The notes: generated by a model not told the origin, from the letters alone. Shown: positions 54,110 through 63,259, counted from the first letter of the stretch. The stretch: 64,000 nt of DNA from CAVZBW01 sp963778465 (GCA_963778465.1 CAVZUK010000003.1:1302001-1366000); one strand, 5' to 3'. Numbers and translations are program-made.

Positions 54110-55186
54110 TCAGTGCCCGGTGCAGGGGTCGTACCAGGGCGAGCTCCCGTCGGCGCCGTAGAGGGCGACGGCCAGCTCGTCCTGTTGTGCCGGGGTGGCC
54201 GTGTTGGGCTGCACGCCCACCAGGTTGGCCTGACCGGCCAGCTGCGCCGCCTGGTCCCACGCCGGCTGGCTGAACTGGAAGCCACCGAAGTACTCGCCGT
54301 TCGCCGAGACGACGGAGTAGTCCCCACCGGACTCCGCCTGCAACGCGGATTGGAGGAACGAGTTGAGTGCCGGTCCCGAATCCGTGGTCGCGGGAGCGGT
54401 CGTGAACGTCGTCTGCGCGGCCGCCTCCTGCACCTGGGCGCGTTGGGACGCCGCCGCCTGTTGTGCTGCGGCCTCCTCGGCGGCCCGTATCGCGGCCGCA
54501 GCGGCAGCCGCCTCCGCGGCCTGCTGCTGGGCGATCGCGACAGCCAACCTCCCCGTGACCTGCGATTGCTCAGACTCGAGCTGGCTTTCCACCTGCTGGG
54601 ACTGGCTCAAGAGCGCGGCGGCCACTTGCTGCGCGCCCTGCGCAGCCGCTTGCTCCTGTTGCAGCGTCTGCTCGCGAGCGCGAAGTCTCGCCCGGTCCGA
54701 GCTCAGCTGGTCGAGCATGACGGTCACGTCGCCGGCAACCAGGTTGCGGTAGACGGACTCTGCCTGGGCAGATCGGTCGCTCGGAGCGAAGACCTGGGAC
54801 GACGAACTACCGACCGCCGAACCCGCCGTCATGTAGGCGAACACCGAGGCGCGTCGCAGGTGGTCGAGATCGAGGGCGATCTGTTGCTGGTCGTGCTCGA
54901 CGTCGGCTTGCGTGTCGCCGATGGATGTCTCGATGACCTGCACCCTGTCCGCGGCCAGGCTGTACTGCTGCTGGAGGCCACCCATCTCCAGCTGCTGCCG
55001 GAGGATCGACTGACCCAGCTGGGCCGCCTGGACCTGCAGGTCCGAGACGTCGTCGGCGCTGGCGGGTCGCGAGGCCAGGACCACCGGCAGGGTGAGTCCA
55101 CCGACGATGGCCAGCACGGTCGCGACGAGCGTCGCGGCTCGCCTCGCCGGACCCTCGCCACGCGGTGCCCTCGACCCCGGCGCCAT
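54110..55186 (-). CDS. Secreted coiled-coil protein with Rpf/transglycosylase-like C-terminus
   Basis: 358 residues. A signal peptide (basic N-terminus, TLVATVLAIVGGLTLPVVLA, cleavage near ASA) is followed by a long Gln/Ala-rich coiled coil up to about residue 265, as in cell-wall hydrolase co-factors. The last 75 residues (LQAESGGDYSVVSANGEYFGGFQFSQPAW) are a transglycosylase-like domain of the resuscitation-promoting-factor type, with the catalytic glutamate in AESGGDY. It probably remodels peptidoglycan. I chose ATG 55186 over longer frames because the signal peptide begins close behind it. Confidence 0.85.
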   Translation of the reverse strand: MAPGSRAPRGEGPARRAATLVATVLAIVGGLTLPVVLASRPASADDVSDLQVQAAQLGQSILRQQLEMGGLQQQYSLAADRVQVIETSIGDTQADVEHDQQQIALDLDHLRRASVFAYMTAGSAVGSSSSQVFAPSDRSAQAESVYRNLVAGDVTVMLDQLSSDRARLRAREQTLQQEQAAAQGAQQVAAALLSQSQQVESQLESEQSQVTGRLAVAIAQQQAAEAAAAAAAIRAAEEAAAQQAAASQRAQVQEAAAQTTFTTAPATTDSGPALNSFLQSALQAESGGDYSVVSANGEYFGGFQFSQPAWDQAAQLAGQANLVGVQPNTATPAQQDELAVALYGADGSSPWYDPCTGH

Positions 55187-55276
55187 GCTTGACCCCGTCG
55201 TCGAGTAATGCTCGACGTCGGACACGGTGAGAAACGTTTTATCGGGTCCTTCTCGACGATGCAAAATCCGTGCACA

Positions 55277-55297
55277 ACACCACCAAATTGGTCGTGT
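55277..55297. promoter_or_regulatory. 21-bp palindrome between transglycosylase-like and kinase genes
   Basis: Arms ACACcACCAA and TTGGTcGTGT flank a central A, with one mismatch pair. It lies in the 227-base divergent region (55187-55413) that is AT-richer than the genes around it. A direct partial repeat of the left part (GTGCCCAACACCAAAC) occurs at 55305-55320. Likely an operator; the regulator is not known. Confidence 0.6.
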
Positions 55298-55413
55298 AAG
55301 TGTCGTGCCCAACACCAAACCGCATACCCAGGGAGCGGCACGGGGAAACTTCCTGGTGAAGCCGTGTATCCGTCGTCGCAGCCCGTACCGTTGCCTCGTT
55401 GCGAGGAGTGAAT

Positions 55414-56503
55414 GTGACGGAACCGCTATCGGGACTCGAATTCCAGTCTGAGCTGGGGCGCGGTTCGATGGGGCAGGTCGTGCTGGCCCGCCAGCTGCCT
55501 TCGGGCAGGTTGGTCGCGGTCAAGCGCCTGTGCGAGACCGGCGCGCTCGAGCAGCACGCAGCAGGGGCGGCTTCGGCGAGAGGCAAAGGCTCTGGCGCGC
55601 CTCGACGACCCTCATGTGGTGCGACTCCTGCAACTGCTGGAGGTCGGTGACGAGCTCCTCTTGGTCCTGGAGTACATCGACGGACCCTCTCTTGCGCAGT
55701 TGCTCGACCATGGTCCTATCCGGGAAGTCGATGCGATGGCCGTGCTCGACCAGGTCCAGGCGGCGCTCTCCCATGCGCATCGGCTCGGCGTGCTGCATCG
55801 AGACGTCAAGGCGAGCAACGTCATCATTTCTCAGCGAGGAGTCTGTAAATTGACCGACTTCGGTCTGGCCAGGCTCGACGACATCGCCGGCAATGCCGCG
55901 CGCACACTGCTCACCCGACCCGGCACCCCGCTCGGCACGGCTCCGTACATGTCGCCAGAGGCGGTGAACGGCGACGTCGATCCGGACGAGCGATCGGATA
56001 TCTACAGCTTCGGGGTTCTCGCGTACGAGCTGCTCGTCGGCCGGCTGCCTTTCCCACCGGAGCGGGGGACGATGGCGTTGTTGAACGCCCACCTCTCGGA
56101 ACAGGTCCCCCGACCGAGCGTCCTCGTGCCGGGCTTTCCGCCGGGCGTCGAGGCCGCGCTCCTCGGCGCTCTGGAGAAGGAGCGCAGCCAGAGGATCCCG
56201 ACCGCCGCCGCCTTCTGGGCGTTGCTCGAGGAGGCGGCCGCACGGGCCTGGCCTGCGTGGCGGGAGGAAGCGGATCTCGTGGCGCTCGCCGCACTCGGTC
56301 GGAGCGCCCGGCGACCGGCGGCCAGCGACGCGGACACGGACCATCCGCTGGCGTCTCTCCGCCTCGGCCAGCTCGAGCGCATCCGGCCGACCTTTCCGGA
56401 CCTGGGCTCCAAGGGGCGAGGAGTGAGGTGGGTGCGCTGGGCGCTCGTCGGCCTCGCCGCGGCGCTCGCCATCACGCTGCTCATCCAAGCGGCGGTGCGC
56501 TGA
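55414..56503 (+). pseudogene. Serine/threonine protein kinase, one frameshift near 55,560
   Basis: About 360 residues when joined. The N-terminus has the glycine loop ELGRGSMGQVVLA and the ATP lysine in VAVKRL; after the shift come HRDVKASNVI (catalytic loop), TDFGLARL and PYMSPEAV. A membrane helix WALVGLAAALAITLLIQA ends the protein with only two residues outside. The first 50 residues are one base out of register with the remainder: near 55,560 the frame passes from LEQHAAG to RLRREAKALARL. All catalytic residues are present, so an error is more likely than decay. GTG 55414 follows GAGGAG (55403-55408). Confidence 0.85.
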
Positions 56504-56689
56504 ACCGATCCCCTTGAGGGACCCTGTCGGCGGGGCGAGGTTTCTCCAACCCCGCGACGAGACCATCCTCACCGGCTCGTCGTGGCTTTCGCGAGTCGTA
56601 CTCCAGATACTGCGGACGGGCGACGGTGTGCCGTCGCCGACGAACGTCGATTGCGACGGGTCGCCGTCGCCGAGGGAGGAGGGCGCGAG

Positions 56690-57472
56690 ATGTTCTGCGT
56701 CGGTTGTGGTGCGAGCATCCCGGAGGGGACGCGGTTCTGTCCGAGCTGTGGTGCCGACCAGGCGCCGGTCTCGAGCGCGCGGGTCGCGTCGGGACGCGTC
56801 ACGGCGACTCCCGAGATCGACCTGCGGCGCCTGTCGGTGACCGATCTCGTCGCGGGCATCTCCTCGATCGTCGTCCTGGTGTCGCTCTTCCTTCCGTGGT
56901 ACAGCTTCACGATCGATCTGCCAACGGGGCCCGAGACCCACACCTACGGCGCGTTGAGCTCGCTCGCAGGGGGGTTTCGCTTCCTGATCCTCGTGCTGTC
57001 CGTGCTGACCGTCGGTCTCCTGCTCGCCAAGACCATGTGGAGGAGCGAGCCCCGACTGCCGCTGCCGCAATGGCAGGTACTCGTCGGCCTGACGGGGCTC
57101 CAGCTCCTTCTCGTGGTCATCGCCTTCTTGGCTGCGCCCGCCGGGCTCTCGACCGGGGAGGCCGGGGCGGGCCTCGGCCTGATTGCCTCGGTGGTCGCCA
57201 CGGTCGGCGCCGGCCAGGGGCGCACGACCGGTGCCCCGCTCGTCGCGGCTCCCGCGGCGACGGCGCATCCCGAGCCGGCGGGCCCGGTGGCGGCCGACGA
57301 GCTCGTCGAACCTCACGCCGTGGCGGCAGCGGGTCCCCGACCGGCGTCGCGACCGGAAGACGACCCGGTGGCCGCCCCCCGACGGCCCGCCACGCCCCGC
57401 CGCTGCACCGACTGCGGGGTGGCGCTGGTCGAGGGCAACCACTTCTGCACCGGCTGCGGCAGAGCGCTTTGA
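56690..57472 (+). CDS. Zinc-ribbon membrane protein
   Basis: 260 residues. An N-terminal zinc ribbon (CVGCGASIPEGTRFCPSCG) is followed by about four membrane helices (ISSIVVLVSLFLPWYSF, LILVLSVLTVGLLLA, LVGLTGLQLLLVVIAF, LGLIASVVATVGAG), a Pro/Ala-rich linker and a second ribbon (CTDCGVALVEGNHFCTGCG). I recognise no known function. ATG 56690 follows GAGGGAGGAGG. It sits between a kinase and a second zinc-ribbon membrane protein and may report to them. Confidence 0.8.
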   Translation: MFCVGCGASIPEGTRFCPSCGADQAPVSSARVASGRVTATPEIDLRRLSVTDLVAGISSIVVLVSLFLPWYSFTIDLPTGPETHTYGALSSLAGGFRFLILVLSVLTVGLLLAKTMWRSEPRLPLPQWQVLVGLTGLQLLLVVIAFLAAPAGLSTGEAGAGLGLIASVVATVGAGQGRTTGAPLVAAPAATAHPEPAGPVAADELVEPHAVAAAGPRPASRPEDDPVAAPRRPATPRRCTDCGVALVEGNHFCTGCGRAL

Positions 57473-57484
57473 GGGGTCGACGCC

Positions 57485-58186
57485 GTGAGCAACGTGCGAG
57501 AGCAACCGGACTGGTGGCTCGGTGCAGACGGTCGGTGGCATCCGCCCGGGTCGACGGGAGGGATCGCCGCGGGAGCCGGACCACGGTGCCCCAACGGTCA
57601 TCCGACGCGGCCCGGTGCCAACTTCTGCGGCGCCTGCGGAACGACCGTCGAGCCGCCGGCCGCCCGGATGCCGCCCGCCTCTCGCGCGCCGGCACGTGCG
57701 GTGCGCGCGAAGTCGAGCCCGACGCTCGTGCCGATCGTCCTCGGGGCGATCCTGGTCGGGGTGGCACCGTTGCTGTCTTGGGTCAGGGTCCCGCTGTACG
57801 CAGACCTCGGACTACCGAGCACCGCCAACCTCTTCCAGATCCTGCGCGCCACCGGATCGGATCCTCGAGGGGCCCAGGCGGGACCCATCGTGGTCGCCGC
57901 CGCCAGCTATCTCGTGGTGGGGGCGGCGCTGCTCGTGGCGGTCGCCCGACCCCGGCGGGGCGCCACTGCAGCCGTGCTGGCTGTGGTCACCGTGGTCTTG
58001 GCGGGCGCGGCGACCTGGGGCGCAGTCAGCTTCTACGTGAGCATCGGCGCGACCGTCTCCAACGTCGGCCTCGGCGCCTGGGCCAGCGCGCTCGGGATGG
58101 CGCTCGTGGTGCTGGGTGAGGTCGGCCTTGCGGCGTCGCGGGCCCGGGCCCTTGCCCGCGCTGGTGCCGGGCCGGGCACGGGTTGA
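57485..58186 (+). CDS. Zinc-ribbon membrane protein with WW-DGRWHPP motif
   Basis: 233 residues. DWWLGADGRWHPPG at residues 9-22 resembles the short W-rich N-terminal motif found on many actinobacterial membrane proteins. A ribbon CPNGHPTRPGANFCGACG follows, then about four helices (PIVLGAILVGVAPLLSWV, IVVAAASYLVVGAALLVAV, AVLAVVTVVLAGAATWGA, LGMALVVLGEVGLAA). GTG 57485 lies 12 bases from the previous stop, so the two are cotranscribed. The function is unknown. Confidence 0.8.
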   Translation: MSNVREQPDWWLGADGRWHPPGSTGGIAAGAGPRCPNGHPTRPGANFCGACGTTVEPPAARMPPASRAPARAVRAKSSPTLVPIVLGAILVGVAPLLSWVRVPLYADLGLPSTANLFQILRATGSDPRGAQAGPIVVAAASYLVVGAALLVAVARPRRGATAAVLAVVTVVLAGAATWGAVSFYVSIGATVSNVGLGAWASALGMALVVLGEVGLAASRARALARAGAGPGTG

Positions 58187-58214
58187 GCCTTCTCCCGCCG
58201 GTGCGGGTCTGCCG

Positions 58215-59477
58215 TCACGAGAGCGAGTGGCCGCACAGGCGGCAAAAGCGGGCGGAGGGCGCCACGACGTGTCCGTTGACGCACCGCACGAAGAGGGGGT
58301 TCCCGCAGTACCGGCAGAACCGCTGGAGGCGGTCCGCGCGATCGACCCGGTGCCCGTTCGCGCATTCGAGCGGCAGCGCGGCAGCGCCCGGGCGGCCCTC
58401 GGCCGGTGCCGTGCCCTCGGCCGGTGTCGTTCCTTCGGCCGATGCCGTGCCCTCGGCCGGTGTCGTGGTTTCGGGCTCCTGCCGATCGGCGGCTTGTGTG
58501 GCGGCCGCTGCAGTCGCTGCAGCCGGATCGAAGGTGGCATCGGAGGACAGGGTCATCCCGCTGCGCCCCGCGTCGGAGCTCGAGCCTTGACGTGTCGTGA
58601 TGGTCGTCGATGCCTCCGGCGCGTCGAACACGAGGATGGGGGTGATCTGCCAGCCGAATGCCTGCTCGATGCTCTGGAGCTCGTGGGCCAAGGATTGCGC
58701 GGACGGAGGCCGGGCCTCGGGGTCGGCAGCCATGGCGGCGAGGAGCAGGTCCGAGAGCCCGGGCGGGATGCCCGGCCCGAGTAGCGGCGGCGGCGGAGGC
58801 CACAGCGCGCCGAGTACCGAGTCTGGCGGGCTCTGTGCTCGCGTCGGGTACGGGTAGCGTCCCGTCACGAGCTCGTAGAGGGAGCTGGCCAGGCCGTAGA
58901 CGTCGGCTGGGGCGCCCGGCGGTGCGCCCTCGAGGACCTCGGGGGCGCAGTGCACGGGGGCGCCCGGAGGTCCGGTCGCCCTGCCGCCGACCACGGGGAG
59001 GACCCGAGGCATCCACAGATCGACCAGGCACGGCTCGTTCGCACGGGTCAACACGATCGTGTCCGGCCGGACCCGACCATGGACCAGCTCGGCACGATGG
59101 CACGTCGCCAGCGCTCCGGCGACCTTGATCCCGATCGACATCGCCCGGCGGACGTCGAGAGAGCCGTCCCGACGGACGAGCGCTGCCGTCGAGTCGGCGA
59201 ACAGATCGGTCACGACCGTCATGGAGCCACCGTCGGGTGAGGTGGTGACCCGGTGCACCGTCACGAGGTTGGGATGGATGCGCAGCCGCTGCAGCATCAC
59301 CATCTCGTGGTCCAGGTCCCGGCGCCCCTCGTGCGCCAGCCCGGCCAGGTCGACCACCTGCAGGGTCACTGTCCTCGAGGTGACGTCGTCGCGAGCCCGG
59401 TAGACGGACCTCTTTGGTTCGCGCAGCACGAGCTCCACCCCCGAGTACCCCGGCGGCAGAGGCTCGCGGTCGCTCAT
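58215..59477 (-). CDS. Zinc-ribbon protein pseudokinase
   Basis: 420 residues. Residues about 10-280 follow the Ser/Thr kinase fold, with an APE-like motif CAPEVLEGAPPGAPADVYGLASSLYELVTG (split here: CAPEVLEG and DVYGLASSLYELVTG). The catalytic elements are missing: no glycine loop, TVTLQVV where the ATP lysine should be, HGRVRPDTI for HRDxKxxN at 133-141, and VDLWM for DFG. A linker with AEGT repeats leads to two ribbons, CANGHRVDRADRLQRFCRYC and CVNGHVVAPSARFCRLCG. It is probably a scaffold or sensor working with the kinase on the other strand. Convergent with the ribbon membrane gene. Confidence 0.85.
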   Translation of the reverse strand: MSDREPLPPGYSGVELVLREPKRSVYRARDDVTSRTVTLQVVDLAGLAHEGRRDLDHEMVMLQRLRIHPNLVTVHRVTTSPDGGSMTVVTDLFADSTAALVRRDGSLDVRRAMSIGIKVAGALATCHRAELVHGRVRPDTIVLTRANEPCLVDLWMPRVLPVVGGRATGPPGAPVHCAPEVLEGAPPGAPADVYGLASSLYELVTGRYPYPTRAQSPPDSVLGALWPPPPPLLGPGIPPGLSDLLLAAMAADPEARPPSAQSLAHELQSIEQAFGWQITPILVFDAPEASTTITTRQGSSSDAGRSGMTLSSDATFDPAAATAAAATQAADRQEPETTTPAEGTASAEGTTPAEGTAPAEGRPGAAALPLECANGHRVDRADRLQRFCRYCGNPLFVRCVNGHVVAPSARFCRLCGHSLS

Positions 59478-59480
59478 GCG

Positions 59481-60047
59481 TCAGTCGGGCCCGAGCTCCG
59501 CGAGCAGTGCCCGGCACCGGTCGGCCCGGCCGACCAGTTCGGCACGGAACTCGTTCATGCGGGCGAGCTTGGCGTCGATCTGGTCGATGCGCGACTCGTG
59601 GAGGCGGAGGAACTCCTGCAGGATCTCCCGCTGCTCCATGCGGCTCTTCGCGGTCTGCTGGGACTTGCGCTCGTGGTAGACGCCCCGGAGGTCCTCGATC
59701 CGGTCCTCGATCACGAGAAAGGTCTTGATCTCGTCGAGATTGAGGCCGAGCACGTCACGGAGCTTGAGGATCCGCTCCACCTGCTCGAGGTCGGCCTGGT
59801 GGTAGCGCCGCTCACCGCCGGACGTGTAGCCCGACGGGCTGAGCATGCCCAGCTCCTCGTAATAGCGCAGCGTGCGTGCCGAGACCCCGAAGCGAGCGGC
59901 GGCATCACCGATGCGGAGCCCCGCGTCGGTGCTCTCGGTCTCCGAGCCGGAAACGGGCGACTTGCCCTGATTCCCCCGGGATCCCCCGGCGGCGCCGCCC
60001 GGCCCCTGCCTCTCCTCGGTCCTCGTGGTCGCCGTCATCCTCTGCAT
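59481..60047 (-). CDS. MerR family transcriptional regulator
   Basis: 188 residues. After a 40-residue disordered N-terminus, LRIGDAAARFGVSARTLRYY and YTSGGERRYHQADLEQV form the MerR DNA-binding domain; a long dimerisation helix follows (KLRDVLGLNLDEIKTFL). No cysteines, so not a metal or redox MerR of the classical type. ATG 60047 is used; 60038 is an alternative. It lies three bases upstream of the pseudokinase start region on the same strand and may be cotranscribed with it. Confidence 0.87.
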   Translation of the reverse strand: MQRMTATTRTEERQGPGGAAGGSRGNQGKSPVSGSETESTDAGLRIGDAAARFGVSARTLRYYEELGMLSPSGYTSGGERRYHQADLEQVERILKLRDVLGLNLDEIKTFLVIEDRIEDLRGVYHERKSQQTAKSRMEQREILQEFLRLHESRIDQIDAKLARMNEFRAELVGRADRCRALLAELGPD

Positions 60048-60599
60048 GTCCCCCTTGTGGTCTTCGTATCATCCCCCATGGCAGGTGCCCGGGGCACGTC
60101 TCCGGCGCACGTCCTTGGATCGTGGCGTCGCCCGCGGCCCTCCGGTCCCCGAATGCGCCCACCTCCAGATCACTGCGCAAGGAAGGGCTCCTTCTCGGCC
60201 ACCGCCCACGCCGCCGGCTCGGTCAGGGCCTCCAGCTCGGCCAGGGCTTTCCGCTCGGGGAGGGTCCTCGATCCGGGGGTGCCGCAGGGACTCCGGCGTC
60301 GCCGTGGTGGTACTACCCGCCCCGCAGGAAGGAGGCGACCGCGGCGAGGCACGCTCCGACGGCGAAGAGGCTCCCGACGTCGTCCACGGGCAAAGTCTAA
60401 CGTTCACGTTCAAGTCATTCAACGCCCGAGCCGGGCCGAGGGCGTGAATTCCCCGTGACTTCCCTGACGCATGGACCCGGCTGGGTGACGCAAGGCCTTC
60501 GGGGCCCGTTCCCAGTGGCTACGGTTTGGTCCGTCCAGGGCCGCCTGGCCCGGGGGATGGGTCGGCGGCTGGCGGCCGCTGCAGGTAGGGAGGCTTGCC
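60048..60599. other. 552-bp region with no confident gene
   Basis: I see no gene that I would defend. On the minus strand two short open stretches are noted: 60313-60387 (24 codons, hydrophobic, FAVGACLAAVASFL, no clear ribosome site) and a charged stretch ending at 60170 (LAELEALTEPAAWAVAEKEP). They could be pieces of a small frame-broken gene. The region also holds a MerR-like dyad at 60399-60410 and the GGGAGG site for the permease at 60588-60593. Confidence 0.5.
60399..60410. promoter_or_regulatory. Short palindrome AACGTtcACGTT
   Basis: AACGT-TC-ACGTT within TAACGTTCACGTTCAAGTC, upstream of the MerR gene (starts 60047) and of the permease (starts 60600). It fits a MerR-type site in size but the distance to both genes is large. 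Low confidence. Confidence 0.35.
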
Positions 60600-62267
60600 A
60601 TGAGCGACGCGACCGCTTCGGCGGCACACGGGGGGACCGAAGAGGGTTCTGCGCCTCCGCCAGGGGGTGACCCCCCACGGGGCAGCCACAAGGGCCTCAA
60701 GCAGGGGGCCCTGGGGCTGATCTCGAGCACCGTGATCGGGGTCGCGTCGACGGCCCCCGCCTACAGCCTGGCGGCGACCCTCGGCTTCGTGGTGGCGGCG
60801 ATCGGCCTCCAGTCCCCGATCGTCACGATCATCGCCTTCATCCCGATGCTCTTCATCGCGTTCGCCTACAGCCAGCTCAACCGGGCGGACCCGGACTGCG
60901 GGACGACCTTCACGTGGGCGACCCGGGCCTTCGGTCCGAGGACCGGCTGGATGGGTGGCTGGGGCATCGTCGCCGCGGACATCCTCGTCATGGCGAGCCT
61001 GGCGCAGATCGCGGGCCAGTACGTCTTCCTGCTGTTCAACGCCAACGGCATCGGCAGCAACGCCACGAGCGGGTGGGTGCTCCTGATCGGCGTCCTGTGG
61101 ATCGTCGTCATGACGTTGATCTGCTACGTGGGCATCGAGGTCTCCGCCAACTTCCAGAAGGCCCTTCTCGGCATCGAGATCACGATGCTGCTCCTGCTCT
61201 CCATCGTGGCCCTGGTCAAGGTCGGGGCGGGCAGCGCCCCGCCCGGGCATCTCGTCCCGAGCGCCTCGTGGTGGAACCCCTTCCAGATCTCGTCCTTCTC
61301 GACCTTCGTCAACGGGGTCCTGTTGATGGTCTTCATCTACTGGGGCTGGGACACGACCGTCTCGGTCAACGAGGAGACGGAGAATTCGCACGTCACCCCC
61401 GGCAAGGCGGCCATCCTCTCGACGCTCGTCCTGCTCGTGACCTACGAGCTCGTCGTCGTGTCCGCCCAGGCCTTCGCAGGGATCGGCTCCAAGGGCATCG
61501 GGTTGGGCAACCCGAACCACCAGGGCGACGTGCTCTCGGTGCTCGGAGGGGCGGTCTTCGGCACCTCCGGCTTCGGCAACGTCCTCACGCACCTTCTTCT
61601 CCTGATGGTCCTGAGCTCCGCCGCGGCCTCGACGCAGACCACGATCCTGCCCACGGCCCGCACGACGCTCTCGATGGCCGTCTACCGCGCGTTGCCCAGG
61701 TCCTTTGCCCGGATACACGGCCGATACCTGACGCCGACGGTCTCCACGATGGCCATGGGCGGGGTCTCGATCGTGCTCTACGTGATCATGAACTACGTGT
61801 CCGCCGGCACGGTGATCTCGGACTCCGTCTCGGCGCTCGGCGTCATGATCGCCTTCTACTACGGCCTGACCGGGTTCTCCTGCATCTGGTACTACCGGCG
61901 GTCGCTGACGGAGAACGCCAGGAACCTCTGGCTCCGCGGCATCCTGCCCCTGATCGGGGCCGTCATGTTGTTCTTCGCGCTGGGTTGGAACCTCTGGTAC
62001 TACTGGAACCCCAACAACAGCTCCACCTCGTGGCAGATGCCGTTCCCGCCGCACTGGCACATCGGCGGCGTCTTCATCATCGACATCGTCGCCCTGATCA
62101 TCGGCGTGGCCATCATGCTGGCGTTCAACGCCGCCCGCCCGGCCTTCTTCCGTGGAGAGGTGCTGAACAGCTCGACCCCGACGCTGGTGCCCGAGCCCGA
62201 CTACGTCGGACCCGACCTGCCCGTGTCGCTCGGACCGGGCGGGGTCTCTCCTGCGGGCCACAGCTGA
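60600..62267 (+). CDS. APC family amino acid permease
   Basis: 555 residues with about 12 membrane helices. LISSTVIGVASTAPAYSLAATLG is the first helix with the APC unwound glycine motif. TFTWATRAFGPRTGWMGGWG, YWGWDTTVSVNEE and SSAAASTQTTILPTARTTLSMA are conserved across the amino acid-polyamine-organocation superfamily. The substrate is not predictable. ATG 60600 follows GGGAGG by six to eight bases. Confidence 0.9.
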   Translation: MSDATASAAHGGTEEGSAPPPGGDPPRGSHKGLKQGALGLISSTVIGVASTAPAYSLAATLGFVVAAIGLQSPIVTIIAFIPMLFIAFAYSQLNRADPDCGTTFTWATRAFGPRTGWMGGWGIVAADILVMASLAQIAGQYVFLLFNANGIGSNATSGWVLLIGVLWIVVMTLICYVGIEVSANFQKALLGIEITMLLLLSIVALVKVGAGSAPPGHLVPSASWWNPFQISSFSTFVNGVLLMVFIYWGWDTTVSVNEETENSHVTPGKAAILSTLVLLVTYELVVVSAQAFAGIGSKGIGLGNPNHQGDVLSVLGGAVFGTSGFGNVLTHLLLLMVLSSAAASTQTTILPTARTTLSMAVYRALPRSFARIHGRYLTPTVSTMAMGGVSIVLYVIMNYVSAGTVISDSVSALGVMIAFYYGLTGFSCIWYYRRSLTENARNLWLRGILPLIGAVMLFFALGWNLWYYWNPNNSSTSWQMPFPPHWHIGGVFIIDIVALIIGVAIMLAFNAARPAFFRGEVLNSSTPTLVPEPDYVGPDLPVSLGPGGVSPAGHS

Positions 62268-62332
62268 AGCGAGGCGGGCGAAGGGTCTCGAACGGCGGCC
62301 CGCTCGGGTCCGCGTCGATCGAGATCGGTCGA

Positions 62333-62677
62333 TCAGCTCGACTGGTCGGCGCGCTGCTCCTCGCGGACCCGGCGGGTGGTGCGCCGCTCGACGACGAAGG
62401 CGAGGAACGGAACGAAGCCGGCGAACACGGGCGCCACGAGTCTCCGCAGGCGCCAACCCGCGCGATGCCCCAGGTCGTATGACGTGCCGAGATAGATGAT
62501 GTAGCAGATGCCGTGCACCACCCCGAGGACCCCGGCGAGCTGTGGCTCGTCCGCCCCGTACTGGAGGGGGACGGCGACGAAGACGAGGATCAGCAAGAGG
62601 GTCCCGACGACAAAGGCCATCACCCGGTAGCGGAGCAGCGCCCCCTCCAGGGAGGGCTCGAGGATCGTCCGGCTCAC
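62333..62677 (-). CDS. DUF3817 family membrane protein
   Basis: 114 residues with three helices. RYRVMAFVVGTLLLILVF is the first and VHGICYIIYLGTSYDLG the second, the DUF3817 hallmark. GTG 62677 overlaps the stop of the upstream gene (GTGA). DUF3817 proteins are found fused to or near respiratory or transporter genes in actinobacteria; the role is unknown. A charged tail ends the protein. Confidence 0.85.
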   Translation of the reverse strand: MSRTILEPSLEGALLRYRVMAFVVGTLLLILVFVAVPLQYGADEPQLAGVLGVVHGICYIIYLGTSYDLGHRAGWRLRRLVAPVFAGFVPFLAFVVERRTTRRVREEQRADQSS

Positions 62678-63225
62678 CAGCGCTTGCGCTTCCCGCGGGC
62701 GTTGAGCTCGGCGAGGTAGCGGTTGTAGGCCTCGAGCCGCTCGGCCTCCTCGAGATCGATGGGATCGAGCGCACCCTGATCCCGAGGTTCGAGCACGTCG
62801 AGATCCCCGACCCGCAGCCACTCGTCGGCCTGCCCAGCCGTCTCCGCGGGCACCGGCGAGGCGGTGGCGGAGCCGTTGACGCCCTGCCCCACGGCCGGCC
62901 GGGGGGAGGACAACTCGCCCTTCACCTGCTGACGGAACCACCCCGGAGGGAGCACGTCCTTCGGGTCACCCTTGGGAGTGGCACGCTCGGGATGGTGGAT
63001 CAGGTCCCACCATGCGTAGACGGCGACGCCGGCAAAGAGCGGCCATTCGAAGACGTAGGCCCAGCTCAACCCGTTGCCTCCTGTGGCGCGCCGAGCCTGC
63101 CAGTAAGCGAGGGCCAGGCACACACCCGCCACTACCACCACCGCCAGGTGGAGCAGCAGGGCCCGGGTGGACAACCATCGACGGCGCACCACTATGGAGG
63201 CTAATGCCAGGTGTCCATCCCTCAC
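62674..63225 (-). CDS. Two-helix membrane protein (SURF1-like first helix)
   Basis: About 183 residues. RRRWLSTRALLLHLAVVVVAG begins a helix that continues to LALAYWQARRA, similar in pattern to the first helix of SURF1-type proteins. A second helix, YVFEWPLFAGVAVYAWWDLI, follows and the C-terminal half is hydrophilic. I do not recognise a named family. The start is uncertain: GTG 63225 is my choice, and later GTG codons near 63,190 are possible. It overlaps the DUF3817 gene and lies 34 bases downstream of DoxX. Confidence 0.65.
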   Translation of the reverse strand: MRDGHLALASIVVRRRWLSTRALLLHLAVVVVAGVCLALAYWQARRATGGNGLSWAYVFEWPLFAGVAVYAWWDLIHHPERATPKGDPKDVLPPGWFRQQVKGELSSPRPAVGQGVNGSATASPVPAETAGQADEWLRVGDLDVLEPRDQGALDPIDLEEAERLEAYNRYLAELNARGKRKRW

Positions 63226-63259
63226 GGGGCGCCGGCCGATCCGAGGGCTGGCCCGCGGA

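Noticed and set aside
60170..60352. Short charged open frame (60 residues) as a gene
   Set aside because: No ribosome site and no recognisable family; only mentioned as a possible fragment.
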